A stretch of 64,000 nucleotides of DNA, taken from contig JBNLDC010000074.1 in assembly GCA_050304135.1 (NCBI GenBank), positions 85,518 to 149,517 of the forward strand, read 5' to 3'. Of this stretch, positions 18,587-27,240 are shown one piece after another. How positions within the stretch are numbered: position 1 is the stretch's first letter; the number at the start of each line of letters is the position of its first letter. A model generated the notes under the pieces. The model saw only the letters and a program-made list of their open reading frames with translations, did not search any database and was not told the DNA's origin. The translations under genes and the position numbers were made by a program. The stretch comes from JAFGNB01 sp050304135 (lineage in GTDB: Bacteria; Fibrobacterota; Chitinivibrionia; Chitinivibrionales; Chitinispirillaceae).

Positions 18587-19399
18587 TTATGGTTTTTTCA
18601 TCTGATCAGACTTGGTATTTTCCTCAACGGTTGTATCTGTTTTCCCTTTACAATAAGTATTTTTCAGTAACGATAAAAGAGTGTCATTTTTTTGGTTGTT
18701 ATCGACCAACTGGACTTGAACAATATCTTTTAAGGCACCATTATTTTTTAATGTTACGACACGTTCTTTTGAATATGTTAAAAATTGGAAGGCTGCGATT
18801 GTGATACCTGAAATGATTGAACCAATACCGATAAGACGAGTCCAGAATAGCACCTTATTGTTATGCTCTTTCTGCTGCTCCAGTTCGGATTGCTTAATTT
18901 TCAGATCTTTCTGATACCATTGCGTCTTTTTATCAGCAGCTTCTTTAGCAATTCTCTCTTCTTCTGTTAGAAAATCAGAATCAATGAAACTTTGCAATGA
19001 CGCATTTGGAATTAATTCATCAGTAGCACGAACGGCAAGTGTATTTAAGATAGGTTGTATAAATTCGATATGCTGTTCGTTATGAAAACGAACTATTGCG
19101 ACATTGAGTGGTTGCACAGTATTAAATGTAGATATTAATTCATTCAGCTCGAGTTGCCTCCAAAGTGAAATAAATTCTCGAATCCCTAACAGAGCGATTT
19201 CTTCATTATTCGGAACCAGGACAGATGCCCCCTGTCGAACATGTATCGATTGACCAGCAATACTAGTACTATGGTTTTGAGAATAATTATAGGTTCTAAC
19301 TGAAAAAAGATTGTAATGATCAAGAATATCACCGACTCTTTGAATTTTCTTCGCCGCGATATCTATACAAAGCTGTTTTTGAAAAGCTGAGAGATTCAT
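18587..19399 (-). CDS. Single-TM protein next to restriction operon, unknown
   Basis: A 270-aa protein of no recognised family. Residues 1-150 form a soluble domain. A charged coiled segment (about 150-182, rich in Lys, Glu, Gln) leads to one hydrophobic helix (about 184-206, LIGIGSIISGITIAAFQFL), and the tail is polar. It is therefore probably anchored in the inner membrane. It lies upstream of the helicase-led operon and carries its own copy of the 48-bp upstream repeat, so it is probably co-regulated with restriction. A sensor or membrane effector is possible, but no motif supports a specific activity. Confidence 0.6.
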   Translation of the reverse strand: MNLSAFQKQLCIDIAAKKIQRVGDILDHYNLFSVRTYNYSQNHSTSIAGQSIHVRQGASVLVPNNEEIALLGIREFISLWRQLELNELISTFNTVQPLNVAIVRFHNEQHIEFIQPILNTLAVRATDELIPNASLQSFIDSDFLTEEERIAKEAADKKTQWYQKDLKIKQSELEQQKEHNNKVLFWTRLIGIGSIISGITIAAFQFLTYSKERVVTLKNNGALKDIVQVQLVDNNQKNDTLLSLLKNTYCKGKTDTTVEENTKSDQMKKP

Positions 19400-19457
19400 T
19401 TTCCACTATGTGAGGATATAGGGTGAAAAAGCTGGTTGAAACCTTAAAAGAACTCTT

Positions 19458-19505
19458 TATATATTGAAAATAGTCTTTTTTAGGGCGAGAAGCTTTAAAA
19501 AAGGG
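19458..19505 (-). repeat. 48-bp repeated upstream element, copy 2
   Basis: The second copy of the element at 18420-18467, 58 nt upstream of the 270-aa gene start and in the same orientation relative to its gene. Sequence outside the 48 bp is unrelated, so the match is confined to the presumed regulatory region. Confidence 0.75.
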
Positions 19506-19602
19506 ATTTAACAGAAAATTGATGGATATTTAACTTGGCTGTAATCTGCACGCTCAGTCCGAAATATAATTTCAAGGTTAACGAATAAAGCCGGATATAA
19601 AA

Positions 19603-20331
19603 ATGAAATTTGCTTTAATTGATGGCGAAAGATTTGAAGCGACTAAAGGTTCCAAAGGTCTCTGCCCCGCTTGTGGAGCAGAGATGTTTGCCAGGTGTGG
19701 TGAAGTAAAAATCCACCATTGGGCGCATAAGGGAGGCAACCACTGCGATCAATGGTGGGAAAACGAATCGGACTGGCATCGCTCCTGGAAAAACTTATTC
19801 CCTGTTGCCTGGCAAGAAATCATTCATCGCGATAAAAATGGGGAAAAACATATAGCAGATGTAAAAACTCCAGATGAATGGGTAATAGAATTCCAGCACT
19901 CCTTTTTGAAGTCTGAAGAACGTCGAGCTCGAACTGCTTTCTATGGCAAACTAATCTGGGTGGTTGATGGCACCAGACGAAAGAGTGATATACCTCAATT
20001 CTCGAAAACATTAAATATGGTCAGGCCATTTGGAGGGAAAGCAAATATACGGCGAGTTCCTTCGACAGAGTGCAGGTTATTGCAGGAATGGGAAGATTGC
20101 CATACCCCCGTTTTTTTCGATTTTGGCGGTAGTCCAGGAAACCCAATCTGGTGGCTTTTAGATAGCCCCACCAAGGGAGTGGTTTACATTGCACCCTTTC
20201 CTCGTGAGCAATTAATTTATATACATCTCGTTGGTGAGAAAAAAAATGTTCAGTTGTTTGATGAATTTGTTCGGGATATTGGGAAAATATGTACAGATAA
20301 CGAGGCTCTTCTCCTTAAAGTCAGGCGCTGA
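19603..20331 (+). CDS. CoiA-like competence-type nuclease
   Basis: A 242-aa protein. The N-terminus has a zinc-ribbon pair (CPAC, 21-24) and IHHWAH (37-42), and then the ES-WHRSWK pattern of CoiA-like proteins. The nuclease core follows: HIADVKT (Asp 86) and VIEFQHS (Glu 96, Gln 98), a PD-(D/E)XK-type site. CoiA acts in recombination of incoming DNA during natural competence; stand-alone relatives are common in mobile and defence regions. It is divergent from the 270-aa gene, and no other competence gene is visible. A weak purine-rich stretch precedes the ATG. Confidence 0.8.
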   Translation: MKFALIDGERFEATKGSKGLCPACGAEMFARCGEVKIHHWAHKGGNHCDQWWENESDWHRSWKNLFPVAWQEIIHRDKNGEKHIADVKTPDEWVIEFQHSFLKSEERRARTAFYGKLIWVVDGTRRKSDIPQFSKTLNMVRPFGGKANIRRVPSTECRLLQEWEDCHTPVFFDFGGSPGNPIWWLLDSPTKGVVYIAPFPREQLIYIHLVGEKKNVQLFDEFVRDIGKICTDNEALLLKVRR

Positions 20332-20333
20332 AA

Positions 20334-20420
20334 ATGTCTTCTATCCCTGAAGAGTATCGCCGGGGTGGATACAGGTTGACAGAATTACGCAGGTGGCTAT
20401 TTCTTCGAGATCTGAGATAA
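20334..20420 (+). CDS. Possible 28-aa peptide after CoiA-like gene
   Basis: It starts 3 nt after the CoiA-like stop codon and reads MSSIPEEYRRGGYRLTELRR and on to 28 residues. It is basic and arginine-rich, without homology that I can name. It may be the remnant of a longer gene. The next 60 nt hold nothing recognisable. Confidence 0.25.
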   Translation: MSSIPEEYRRGGYRLTELRRWLFLRDLR

Positions 20421-20478
20421 GAGTTGTTTTGAGAGATATTTAGGAATTTTATCAAATGCCCAACACGAGCATCCACGA

Positions 20479-20863
20479 TTATTTAATAACTTCTGAAATA
20501 TCTATTACCGCATCCGACAATGACTTTTCTAAACTCTCTAAAAATAAATCATGATATTTTGAAAAATTATAATAAAGCCCTACTGCTCCAACGCCTTCAT
20601 ACATAATACCTTTTTTTTAGAATTGGCCTATCAATATTCGTTGTTTTCTAAAGTTCAAGTTCAAATTCCAATTCATATTTAACAAAAATATAGGGGACCC
20701 GGATATATGACAAAAGTCCCAGTGGTATTATATTTCCATGTTCTTTCATTTCTGTCCTAAATATTTTTCCCATTATCACATATTCAAAATAGGTAATATC
20801 CTTCTTTGTATTTATTTGGTCGATAGGTGTAACATTATTAGTTAACCTCATTTCTCTAATCAT
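20479..20863 (-). pseudogene. Small hypothetical gene, broken by stop and frameshift
   Basis: The frame from 20863 gives 71 aa (ending KYELEFELEL) and stops with TAG at 20648-20650. The same frame continues KTTNIDRPILKK to an eight-A run (20610-20617 as T on the plus strand). One base off, the next frame continues GIMYEGVGAVGLYYN and ends VIDISEVIK at 20479. The three pieces read as one small protein of about 125 residues with one stop and one slip in a homopolymer. No family was recognised. Confidence 0.4.
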
Positions 20864-20908
20864 AGATGCTAAAAAAAGTATGGGTTTTGAAACTGCTTCT
20901 ACTAAAAT

Positions 20909-21565
20909 TCAAGATGTATGGCATTCTTTTTTTCTCACCATACCGATGAGCACTACAATACCAAAACAAATCAGAAAACTAGTATTTGGTTCTGGAACAG
21001 AACTAACGGTTTCGCTTGAAGCACTATTTATTTTAAAGTCAACCATTGGAGAAACCCCATTTATTTCATCAAAATTTATATGCCCCCATGCCCATGAAAA
21101 ATCATCTATACTTTCAATAGTTGGCAGACTATTATCCTGAAAAACAAACTCAGATATTGCTTTTAAATCTATTCCCACACTCTCACACTTATAGCCATTC
21201 ACTACCGGGAAGTTAGCATCAAAGGTCATTGAAAACATATCTCCGTTCGTTGGCTCATCATTGAATACTATTACCTCTCCTAAACCATTATTTAAAGGTA
21301 CGAAATCGGTCTCAGGTACGGAAAATTCATAGGAAGTCACACGATACTCCCCCCTTACATCGCTTGGATCAGTATCAACAACATTATCTTCCATAACGAT
21401 TTCTAATGAAAATGAGTTCCCAATTGAAAAAATATCTGAAATTTCCGGAGACACATTAATTGAGGTACCCTCAAATCTATAAATTATATTAGCTCTTACT
21501 TTATGATTTGAAAATATCACCATAAGCAAACAAGCAATAAACAATTTTATTTTTACATGCCTCAT
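20909..21565 (-). CDS. PEP-CTERM sorting domain protein
   Basis: A 218-aa exported protein. Residues 1-25 form a signal peptide (IKLFIACLLMVIFS, cleavage after about RAN). The body (26-185) is beta-rich and acidic, with no recognised fold. The C-terminus has VPEPNTS (from about 190), a hydrophobic helix and a closing RKK, the tripartite PEP-CTERM signal processed by exosortases. The gene therefore implies an exosortase elsewhere in the genome and delivery to an extracellular matrix or surface. It stands alone with AT-rich flanks. Confidence 0.85.
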   Translation of the reverse strand: MRHVKIKLFIACLLMVIFSNHKVRANIIYRFEGTSINVSPEISDIFSIGNSFSLEIVMEDNVVDTDPSDVRGEYRVTSYEFSVPETDFVPLNNGLGEVIVFNDEPTNGDMFSMTFDANFPVVNGYKCESVGIDLKAISEFVFQDNSLPTIESIDDFSWAWGHINFDEINGVSPMVDFKINSASSETVSSVPEPNTSFLICFGIVVLIGMVRKKECHTS

Positions 21566-21720
21566 ATCAACACCTCATTCTATTTAGTAGGGAAGATTCA
21601 TTTTTGTTTACTTTTTTAACTAATAATACATTTTTTATTTTTCAGTTTATACAATTCAAATGATTTATTTGCAATCATACTAATGAACATCATTAATACA
21701 CTAATAGAACTGGCGCGTTT

Positions 21721-21753
21721 TTAAGTTGAAACCCCATTTCAGTTTCAACTTAA
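21721..21753. repeat. Perfect 12-bp inverted repeat
   Basis: TTAAGTTGAAAC (21721-21732) and GTTTCAACTTAA (21742-21753) flank a 9-nt centre. No T-tract follows on either strand, so it is not a normal intrinsic terminator. It lies in the gene-poor stretch 21566-21839 upstream of the PEP-CTERM gene, which otherwise holds nothing I can name. Confidence 0.6.
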
Positions 21754-21839
21754 TCCCATCTATATGTCCTGTCAAGTAATCCCAACGTACAGTATTGATG
21801 ATTCCGTTTTAAAAATATTGATCGGTAATTTTTTACGAT

Positions 21840-22124
21840 TCAAAAAGGTCTAACCTTGAAATAGTATGACTCTTGATCAGGTTCCGCCTTAAAACTTCCA
21901 CTTTTAGCCATTTGAAAGGTTATTCTATATTTTAATATACGTGAAATTATTATAAAAATACAAAAAATAGCCATAGGAACCGCAGGGCAATGCATTGAGT
22001 TTATCGAATTGAGTGCTGACCTGATGTTTTTTAACGAAAATTCGAACCGTGCCATTATAAAATCCAAACACCAATTTGGAACATGCCTTAACCGTGGCAC
22101 CTCCTCAATGCGAGTGCAAATCAA
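21840..22124 (-). pseudogene. Possible decayed cytochrome P450 C-terminus
   Basis: A 94-aa frame. Its second half (CPAVPMAIFCIFIIISRILKY and on to YYFKVRPF) faintly resembles the end of a P450, where the haem Cys is followed by an A-x-E-x3-I helix. The usual F-x2-G-x-R-x-C-x-G loop is not intact and no upstream P450 domain is present. If the reading is right it is a fragment; otherwise it is a chance frame. Confidence 0.25.
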
Positions 22125-22229
22125 TCCTGTTGTTCAACAGGCTTTATTCCATTTGGCACTTTATCGTTCCGAAGTTCGGGAACCTTAGCAGCCATTGTTT
22201 GATTCTTCCTGGTTAATTTTTTTTTACAG

Positions 22230-22451
22230 TCATATCACCTGCCTTATTATTGGCAAGACGGATATTTTTTTAGACCCAAGCAGCGCATCTTTGGCCATCT
22301 GAAGGTAGTCGATGTTTTTATCGATCCCCTCAATGGTTTCACCAGAACAAAAACCGCCAATCCAGAGCCTCATCAATTTCCCAAGAACCATGTATGATGT
22401 TCCCAGTCGCAATGCATAAATACATTTTTTCCATTCAGAGATTTCCCTCAT
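22230..22451 (-). CDS. Small hypothetical protein
   Basis: A 73-aa frame with AGGAG about 12 nt before the ATG, a somewhat long spacing. It is helical, with YALRLGTSYMVLGKLMRLWI as its core and MAKDALLG near the end. No family was recognised; it could be a fragment of a larger protein. Confidence 0.35.
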   Translation of the reverse strand: MREISEWKKCIYALRLGTSYMVLGKLMRLWIGGFCSGETIEGIDKNIDYLQMAKDALLGSKKISVLPIIRQVI

Positions 22452-22819
22452 GAATTGACTGATCTCCTAAAATGATATAAAGAAATGTCTCTCAATTTCA
22501 AACGATCAAGGCGAGTACGACATGTATGTCGCATTCGAATGGATCGGAACATATAATTACCTTGAGGAACATAGTCGAGGAAATGTTGCCAAATGCTGGG
22601 AACGAACCAGAGGTGCAGGATATATTTCCATATTTCTATATGATAAAATCGCTTCTCATAACCGATTCAAGCACGTTAATTCTGAAATGATATTTCATAT
22701 AGTTACTTCCTCGGTATACCCACCAACTGAGAAAAACTGGGCAAAATGGATGAAATTGAGGTATTTGTAAAATATAAGGCCCATAAACCGATTTTGTGTA
22801 TGAGCCGCATATAATCAAA
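22452..22819. other. Gene-poor stretch
   Basis: About 370 nt with no supported gene. An 82-codon open frame exists on the plus strand (22522-22770), but it has no ribosome-binding site and a composition no better than its opposite-strand shadow. No repeat or RNA structure was noticed. Confidence 0.4.
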
Positions 22820-24814
22820 CTAAAGAAGATCATCTCCCAATATCATCCCATCACCGGCCTCTCCCATATCAATATCCAGATTGTTTTCATATTCAACAAC
22901 ATCAGGAGTCTCGACCTCCATTTCCTGCTGTTGTGCCTCATACCATAGTGCATCCTCATCGATTTTTTTTTCGTTTCGGACATCTATCTCCAGAAATTCT
23001 CCCGGATCCTCCATTTCGACATTTAATGGTTTTTGATCCTGTGAAGGACTAACTTGAATACTGCCATCAGTTGGTTGATCCCGAAAGTACCTCAAAAATT
23101 CGTTCGCTTCGGGGGCAATTTCAACGCTCGAATCTATGAATTTCCTGTTGTATTTTTTACAATAGAGATTGTCAGAAAATGAGCATGTAATACATCGACT
23201 CATTTTAGGAACACTTCGGCCGGGACTCAGGACATAGTCGGTCAGACATAACTCATTGCAGACACTCGGAAGAATATTATTCGATAACACTACATCCTGT
23301 ATCATTTTCTTCGCCATCCTTCTCCCATAGGCTTGTTTTACAGCATTTTCGACTCGGAGTATTGAATTTCCCTCTTCGATCTTTTTAGTTATCCATCGGA
23401 CAACTTGATTTTCTTTTACATTTATACTTGGTACTTTGTCAATATCCTGCATACCTGCTCCAACATACACCTGTGATACCTTATGGGTATTTATTACTTG
23501 TCTAAGATTCAATAAGCCATTTTTAGGGTTACTTTTCTCCTGATTTTTAAGATACTCAATCAGATTATGATCGACATTTTTATCTGTTCCAACCATTTCC
23601 AACGCCGAAATCCTGGAACGTTCCGGAATCACCTCGTTATATCCAACCAGGATGGTTTCCAGTAGGGCACAAAAACCGTTTTTATTATTGATGCAAGCTT
23701 TACAGCTATTCCGCATGATTGCAAAGGGAACGCGAATCATCGTACGTCGGAGAAATTGCAATGCATCGTTACATTTCCCATATGGTTCAAGGTACCAGCG
23801 CAATTTTGCCCACAGGTAAATATCCTCCCGCAACGATTTGCACAGGTCCTCCAAGGCCGGTTTACGATCCTCCTGTAGATACAGTTTTCTGATCGCGTCA
23901 CCCGTTGCCCGGTCATTTTGTCGATTGCGGAGAATATATTCCTGTACTTTGACGATCAACGGATAACAGGAATTCTGAATAAATAATTGCTTTTCGAAAG
24001 ATTCAGTCTGGATTTTTTTATTATATCCCAGTAGATTCAATTCCCGAATGGCCTTTCGGTATTGTGCTCCCGTCAAAACTTCCCTTTTTGGCAGCGCAAA
24101 CTGTTGATACATTCTTACTTTTTCATTTTTTTGGGGAAATATCACCGCTGCTCGTATGTCATCCCATGAGGATACTGCTTTTGTTGGCGAAAGGTATTCT
24201 GCACATCGCAGGTGATTGATGACAGTTTTTGGGGGTGGTGCCGAAAAAACATTATCGAAAATCTGTAAACTGAGTTTTGAGCAGAATATTTTTTTCGTTG
24301 AAAAGGAATTTTTATACTGACATCCATTACAACTCGAGCACTCACATGCAAAAATCGGTTTAATTCCCGTCTTCCGTCTTAACTCTTTCCGGGCATCCTC
24401 TTCAGACCGGAATGGCCAGCATAACCAGAAAATAGGTCCTATCAGTGGTAGCAACTGTAAGGTTTTTTGTAAAACAGGAATTGTTTCAAAATCCTGATTG
24501 GAGAACGAAAGCTTTAAAGTTTTTTCCAGCTCAAGTGCAGGATATCCCTGCATCGCCATCCGATATACTTTCTTTATCACCTGCTGTTGTTGATTGCTCG
24601 TGGTTTCTTCGGAGAATTTGTCGGTTGATACCCCGGGCCGATCATTACTATGTATCAGCGAGAATGGAGTATAATTCTGGAACCAGAAATTGTCGGGTAG
24701 ATCGGAAGATGGCGATTCTTCGAACACAGGTTCATGATAAGTTTTTCCGACGATATCGAGGGGGAGATCAAACTCAGGTTCAAAATTTCCGAAATGAATT
24801 TCGCTGTAGTCCAT
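22820..24814 (-). CDS. 664-aa protein with repeated Cys clusters, unknown
   Basis: A large intact frame, not recognised. Three to four cysteine clusters stand out: CECSSCNGCQYKN with a later Cys (about 153-177), CKACINNKNGFC (about 376-387) and CITCSFSDNLYC (about 560-571). The last two share C-x2-C-x7/8-C spacing, suggesting repeated zinc- or Fe-S-binding units. The C-terminal 90 residues are very acidic (EMEDPGEFLEIDV, DMGEAGDG). There is no signal peptide or TM. A DNA- or RNA-transaction protein of a mobile element is plausible because the next gene upstream is an HTH protein. The gene lies 68 nt downstream of that HTH gene and is probably co-transcribed with it. Confidence 0.6.
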   Translation of the reverse strand: MDYSEIHFGNFEPEFDLPLDIVGKTYHEPVFEESPSSDLPDNFWFQNYTPFSLIHSNDRPGVSTDKFSEETTSNQQQQVIKKVYRMAMQGYPALELEKTLKLSFSNQDFETIPVLQKTLQLLPLIGPIFWLCWPFRSEEDARKELRRKTGIKPIFACECSSCNGCQYKNSFSTKKIFCSKLSLQIFDNVFSAPPPKTVINHLRCAEYLSPTKAVSSWDDIRAAVIFPQKNEKVRMYQQFALPKREVLTGAQYRKAIRELNLLGYNKKIQTESFEKQLFIQNSCYPLIVKVQEYILRNRQNDRATGDAIRKLYLQEDRKPALEDLCKSLREDIYLWAKLRWYLEPYGKCNDALQFLRRTMIRVPFAIMRNSCKACINNKNGFCALLETILVGYNEVIPERSRISALEMVGTDKNVDHNLIEYLKNQEKSNPKNGLLNLRQVINTHKVSQVYVGAGMQDIDKVPSINVKENQVVRWITKKIEEGNSILRVENAVKQAYGRRMAKKMIQDVVLSNNILPSVCNELCLTDYVLSPGRSVPKMSRCITCSFSDNLYCKKYNRKFIDSSVEIAPEANEFLRYFRDQPTDGSIQVSPSQDQKPLNVEMEDPGEFLEIDVRNEKKIDEDALWYEAQQQEMEVETPDVVEYENNLDIDMGEAGDGMILGDDLL

Positions 24815-24882
24815 TAGTAACTCCTTATACGTTGAGGTTCTGTATAAGGGACAAATAAAATTAATAGATTATTACAGCTTAA

Positions 24883-25392
24883 CTATTTATTTGTTTGATC
24901 TGAAGAATCACCAGTTTTTTCAAATACCTCCCATGGGGGTTCAATTTGAAGAGGAAAAATTGATTTGCTATACCTGTCCCACTCTAGATTTAGCTTTTCG
25001 ATGTTTTTTTGCAGATATTCAAATAATGCACAACCATAATGATGAGTCATTGATTCATATGTATGATGTGATAAACAACGAATGTAATGAAGGTATTTTT
25101 CCTGTATGATAATGGTATGACGTATCAAACCGGGGTGAAGGCCTTTTCTTTTCGAAGATGGCTCTCCATTATAATAAGAATCAAGCTCAAAATCTCTTTT
25201 CTTTTTTAAAACATTATTAATTACGAGGTTCGTTTGTCCGATTTTCGACTGTAATGTTTTATTTTTCAATAATTTAGTTACCTGCAATTTAACCCAGGCA
25301 GTCGACATTCCTACTTCATTTGCGATATCTTTATTTTTCATCTTTCCATGATTCTTAATAATGAAATCAATTTTTTCTGCTGTATCCATCAT
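24883..25392 (-). CDS. HTH DNA-binding protein
   Basis: A 169-aa protein. Residues 15-42 (KMKNKDIANEVGMSTAWVKLQVTKLLKNK) form a clear helix-turn-helix of the resolvase/homeodomain-like type. The C-terminal 100 residues are rich in aromatic residues and histidine and are not recognised. The gene is divergent from the 25599 gene, and the shared intergenic region carries repeated (A/G)GTATAATTT boxes, so it is a likely local regulator. It precedes the 664-aa gene. Confidence 0.65.
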   Translation of the reverse strand: MMDTAEKIDFIIKNHGKMKNKDIANEVGMSTAWVKLQVTKLLKNKTLQSKIGQTNLVINNVLKKKRDFELDSYYNGEPSSKRKGLHPGLIRHTIIIQEKYLHYIRCLSHHTYESMTHHYGCALFEYLQKNIEKLNLEWDRYSKSIFPLQIEPPWEVFEKTGDSSDQTNK

Positions 25393-25530
25393 TTTTTTCT
25401 CTCCTCTAAAAAAAAATAAAATAGTATATATTTTCGCCTAAAAGCATAAAAAGTAATCATGTATACTTATTATCATTATACCATTAAAAGCCTTTTATTA
25501 GGGTTTTAAAATATTTTTATGGATTTTATG

Positions 25531-25560
25531 AGTATAATTTGGTATAATTTAGTATATTGT
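25531..25560 (+). promoter_or_regulatory. Three tandem 10-bp GTATAATTT repeats
   Basis: AGTATAATTT, GGTATAATTT and AGTATATTGT run head to tail, one helical turn each. An inverted ATTATACC occurs about 60 nt to the left. Each repeat also resembles a -10 hexamer. The site lies between the HTH gene and the 25599 gene and suits a cooperatively binding regulator. Confidence 0.45.
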
Positions 25561-25598
25561 TATTGATAATAATCTCAAACTTTTTAAAAGGAGGCTGT

Positions 25599-25904
25599 AT
25601 GAAAAAGGTCGTAGGCGGCAAGCTGTATAACACGGAGACTGCCACAGAAATTGGCTCATACTCGAATGGGCTTAGTAGTCGGGATTTTCGAAATGTCTCA
25701 GAATCCTTATTTAAAACAAAATCCGGCACTTTTTTTCTTGCTGGGGAGGGTGGTCCACTATCGAAATATGCTCGCTCTGTCGGCAGTGATACTTTCGGTG
25801 ACGAGGATCTTGTTGTTTTAAGTCCTGATGAGGCTCAGAAATGGGCAGAACAATATCTGGATGCAGATACCATTGTTGAACATTTCAATGTTTCAGAGGA
25901 GTAA
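25599..25904 (+). CDS. Small protein of an unnamed mobile-element-type family
   Basis: A 101-aa protein. The start at 25599 is fixed by AGGAGG placed 4 nt upstream. It begins MKKVVGGKLYNTETATEIG, then SGTFFLAGEGGPLSKYA, then LSPDEAQKWAEQYLD. I recall similar short proteins with this opening and a closing EAxxWAE helix in accessory regions, but no function is known to me. The next gene follows by 80 nt on the same strand. Confidence 0.6.
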   Translation: MKKVVGGKLYNTETATEIGSYSNGLSSRDFRNVSESLFKTKSGTFFLAGEGGPLSKYARSVGSDTFGDEDLVVLSPDEAQKWAEQYLDADTIVEHFNVSEE

Positions 25905-25984
25905 AAATCTTTTAAGGAAGACTTGTCATCATTAAAACACACCTAAAATTATTATTCAAATAACATGATAACACAGGAGAGAAA

Positions 25985-26548
25985 ATGATTACAGTAACTT
26001 GCAGAAAACGTGATCCACATTGTTTTGTGATTCCAAAGTATTCCCATTTTGGACCGGGACGAAAAAAATGTGACCATCTCGAAATTATTCCATTGGATGA
26101 AGGCGTATATAATCGACGGCATTTAAGAAAAACGGATCCTAAAAAAGATATCCTCTCTCCAATTGCTCGATTTTTGGTTGATAACCTTGATGGAACCGAG
26201 CATGTTTCGATTCATGGAGCAAATTCCGTTGAAAAACGAATAGTTGTTTATAGTGGATATAAAGAGGCTGATTTATTAAGGAAAAAAGCAGCCGAGGGAA
26301 AATTAGAGTCATTTAATGAGGATCCAAAGGAGAAAGCCGAAAAAATAATCGCTGGCATGGGTCTTGATGAATGTCCTATCGTCATTCAAAATTATGTGCT
26401 ACCAGTAATTGAGCCGAATGAAACAGATGAACAGTATTGGGAACGAGTTGCGGAAGAATTGATCGTAGGTAATAAAGCTGTTCGTATAGAAATACGACAA
26501 TTTAAATCGTACCCCACTGAAGAAGAAATTGTTGAATTGAAAATCTGA
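25985..26548 (+). CDS. Hypothetical protein
   Basis: A 187-aa protein, unrecognised. AGGAGAG lies just upstream of the ATG. The N-terminal half is basic with several His/Cys (CRKRDPHCF, KKCDHLEII), while the C-terminal half is acidic and helical (DPKEKAEKIIAGMGLDECPI). No signal peptide or TM is seen. It is probably co-transcribed with the small gene upstream. Confidence 0.55.
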   Translation: MITVTCRKRDPHCFVIPKYSHFGPGRKKCDHLEIIPLDEGVYNRRHLRKTDPKKDILSPIARFLVDNLDGTEHVSIHGANSVEKRIVVYSGYKEADLLRKKAAEGKLESFNEDPKEKAEKIIAGMGLDECPIVIQNYVLPVIEPNETDEQYWERVAEELIVGNKAVRIEIRQFKSYPTEEEIVELKI

Positions 26549-26565
26549 TTAAAGATGATTGTACA

Positions 26566-26600
26566 GGCGGATCTGCAACCTTGCATCGTGTACATCCGCC
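26566..26600. repeat. Nested inverted repeats
   Basis: GGCGGAT (26566-26572) pairs with ATCCGCC (26594-26600), and inside it TGCAA (26574-26578) pairs with TTGCA (26581-26585). It lies just past the 3' end of the FGE-like fragment on its coding strand. It could be that gene's terminator remnant (no T-tract) or the hairpin often found after DGR variable regions. Confidence 0.5.
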
Positions 26601-26790
26601 CTCCTGCTCTGATGGCTTGATCTTTTGGCCTCGGGAGAGACGGAAACCGACGACGTTGTTTCGAGTACCGGGGCTGCCGAGGCCGCGACTGACAGACCAG
26701 CAGACCCCGGGCGAGGTTGAACCAGGACCCGCCCTGCACAACACTCTCATCGCCAACATAATTATGATTCCTGGATCGGGTTAGTCTATA
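26600..26790 (-). pseudogene. FGE/C-type-lectin fragment resembling a DGR variable region
   Basis: Read from 26790 downward, one frame gives YVGDESVVQGGSWFNLARGLL, and after one extra base (T near 26728) the next frame gives RSVSRGLGSPGTRNNVVGFRLSR. Joined, this is the C-terminal core of a formylglycine-generating-enzyme fold (GGSW ... R ... GFR). The many changes at positions where such domains carry Asn (AAC) codons, next to an unchanged NN-GFR end, are typical of variable regions mutated by diversity-generating retroelements. The upstream part of the domain is missing. The segment is clearly more GC-rich than its surroundings. No reverse transcriptase or template repeat was seen in the window. 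Confidence 0.55.
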
Positions 26791-27079
26791 CTAAAAAATG
26801 CAACCGTTCAGCGGAGTATCTCACTGAATATGCGCAATATTTCGATACAGTAGGAATTGACAGCTTCATCAAACCATACTCGTTTACGAGTATAGTTATT
26901 GTATCTGTCCCCACTCCTGTATCCACTCGTGTGTAAGTTAAACCAATCAAACAAGACAGAATGATGTTTTCTATATAATGTTGAAAGTGTGTAAATTGAA
27001 ATATAGGATTACGAAGAATGCGGACATCAAAACATGCGAAGATCTTACGCCACCAGTGAACTTTAAATTTATACTGCAT
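26786..27079 (-). CDS. Doubtful hypothetical frame
   Basis: A 97-codon frame in the otherwise gene-poor stretch 26791-27240. Its composition is unremarkable and I see no recognisable domain. An 18-bp palindrome lies inside it. It may be non-coding or the remains of the gene to which the FGE-like fragment belonged. Confidence 0.2.
   Translation of the reverse strand: MQYKFKVHWWRKIFACFDVRILRNPIFQFTHFQHYIENIILSCLIGLTYTRVDTGVGTDTITILVNEYGLMKLSIPTVSKYCAYSVRYSAERLHFLV
26876..26893. promoter_or_regulatory. 18-bp palindrome, operator-like
   Basis: ATACTCGT-TT-ACGAGTAT is perfectly symmetric, as expected for a dimeric repressor site. No T-tract follows. It sits in the gene-poor region and its target is unknown. 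Confidence 0.4.
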
Positions 27080-27240
27080 ATTTTACTCAATCAGCTACAC
27101 CAATTCAACCCCCTGCCTATCAAACATGTTATTTTCCGCTTAAATTGAATTATCCTACTACTCTTCTCCAATCAATTTCAATTGTAAATTCAGTGTAATT
27201 TTCACAATAAATATTTTTTCCTTATAAACAAAAAAAATAG

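Noticed and set aside
21721..21753. Intrinsic terminator
   Set aside because: The hairpin is perfect but no T-tract follows on either strand and no gene ends just before it.
22522..22770. 82-codon plus-strand frame
   Set aside because: No ribosome site, no recognisable domain and an equally long opposite frame; not supported as a gene.
26581..26784. 67-codon plus-strand frame in the GC-rich patch
   Set aside because: It is antisense to the FGE-like fragment, which explains the sequence better.
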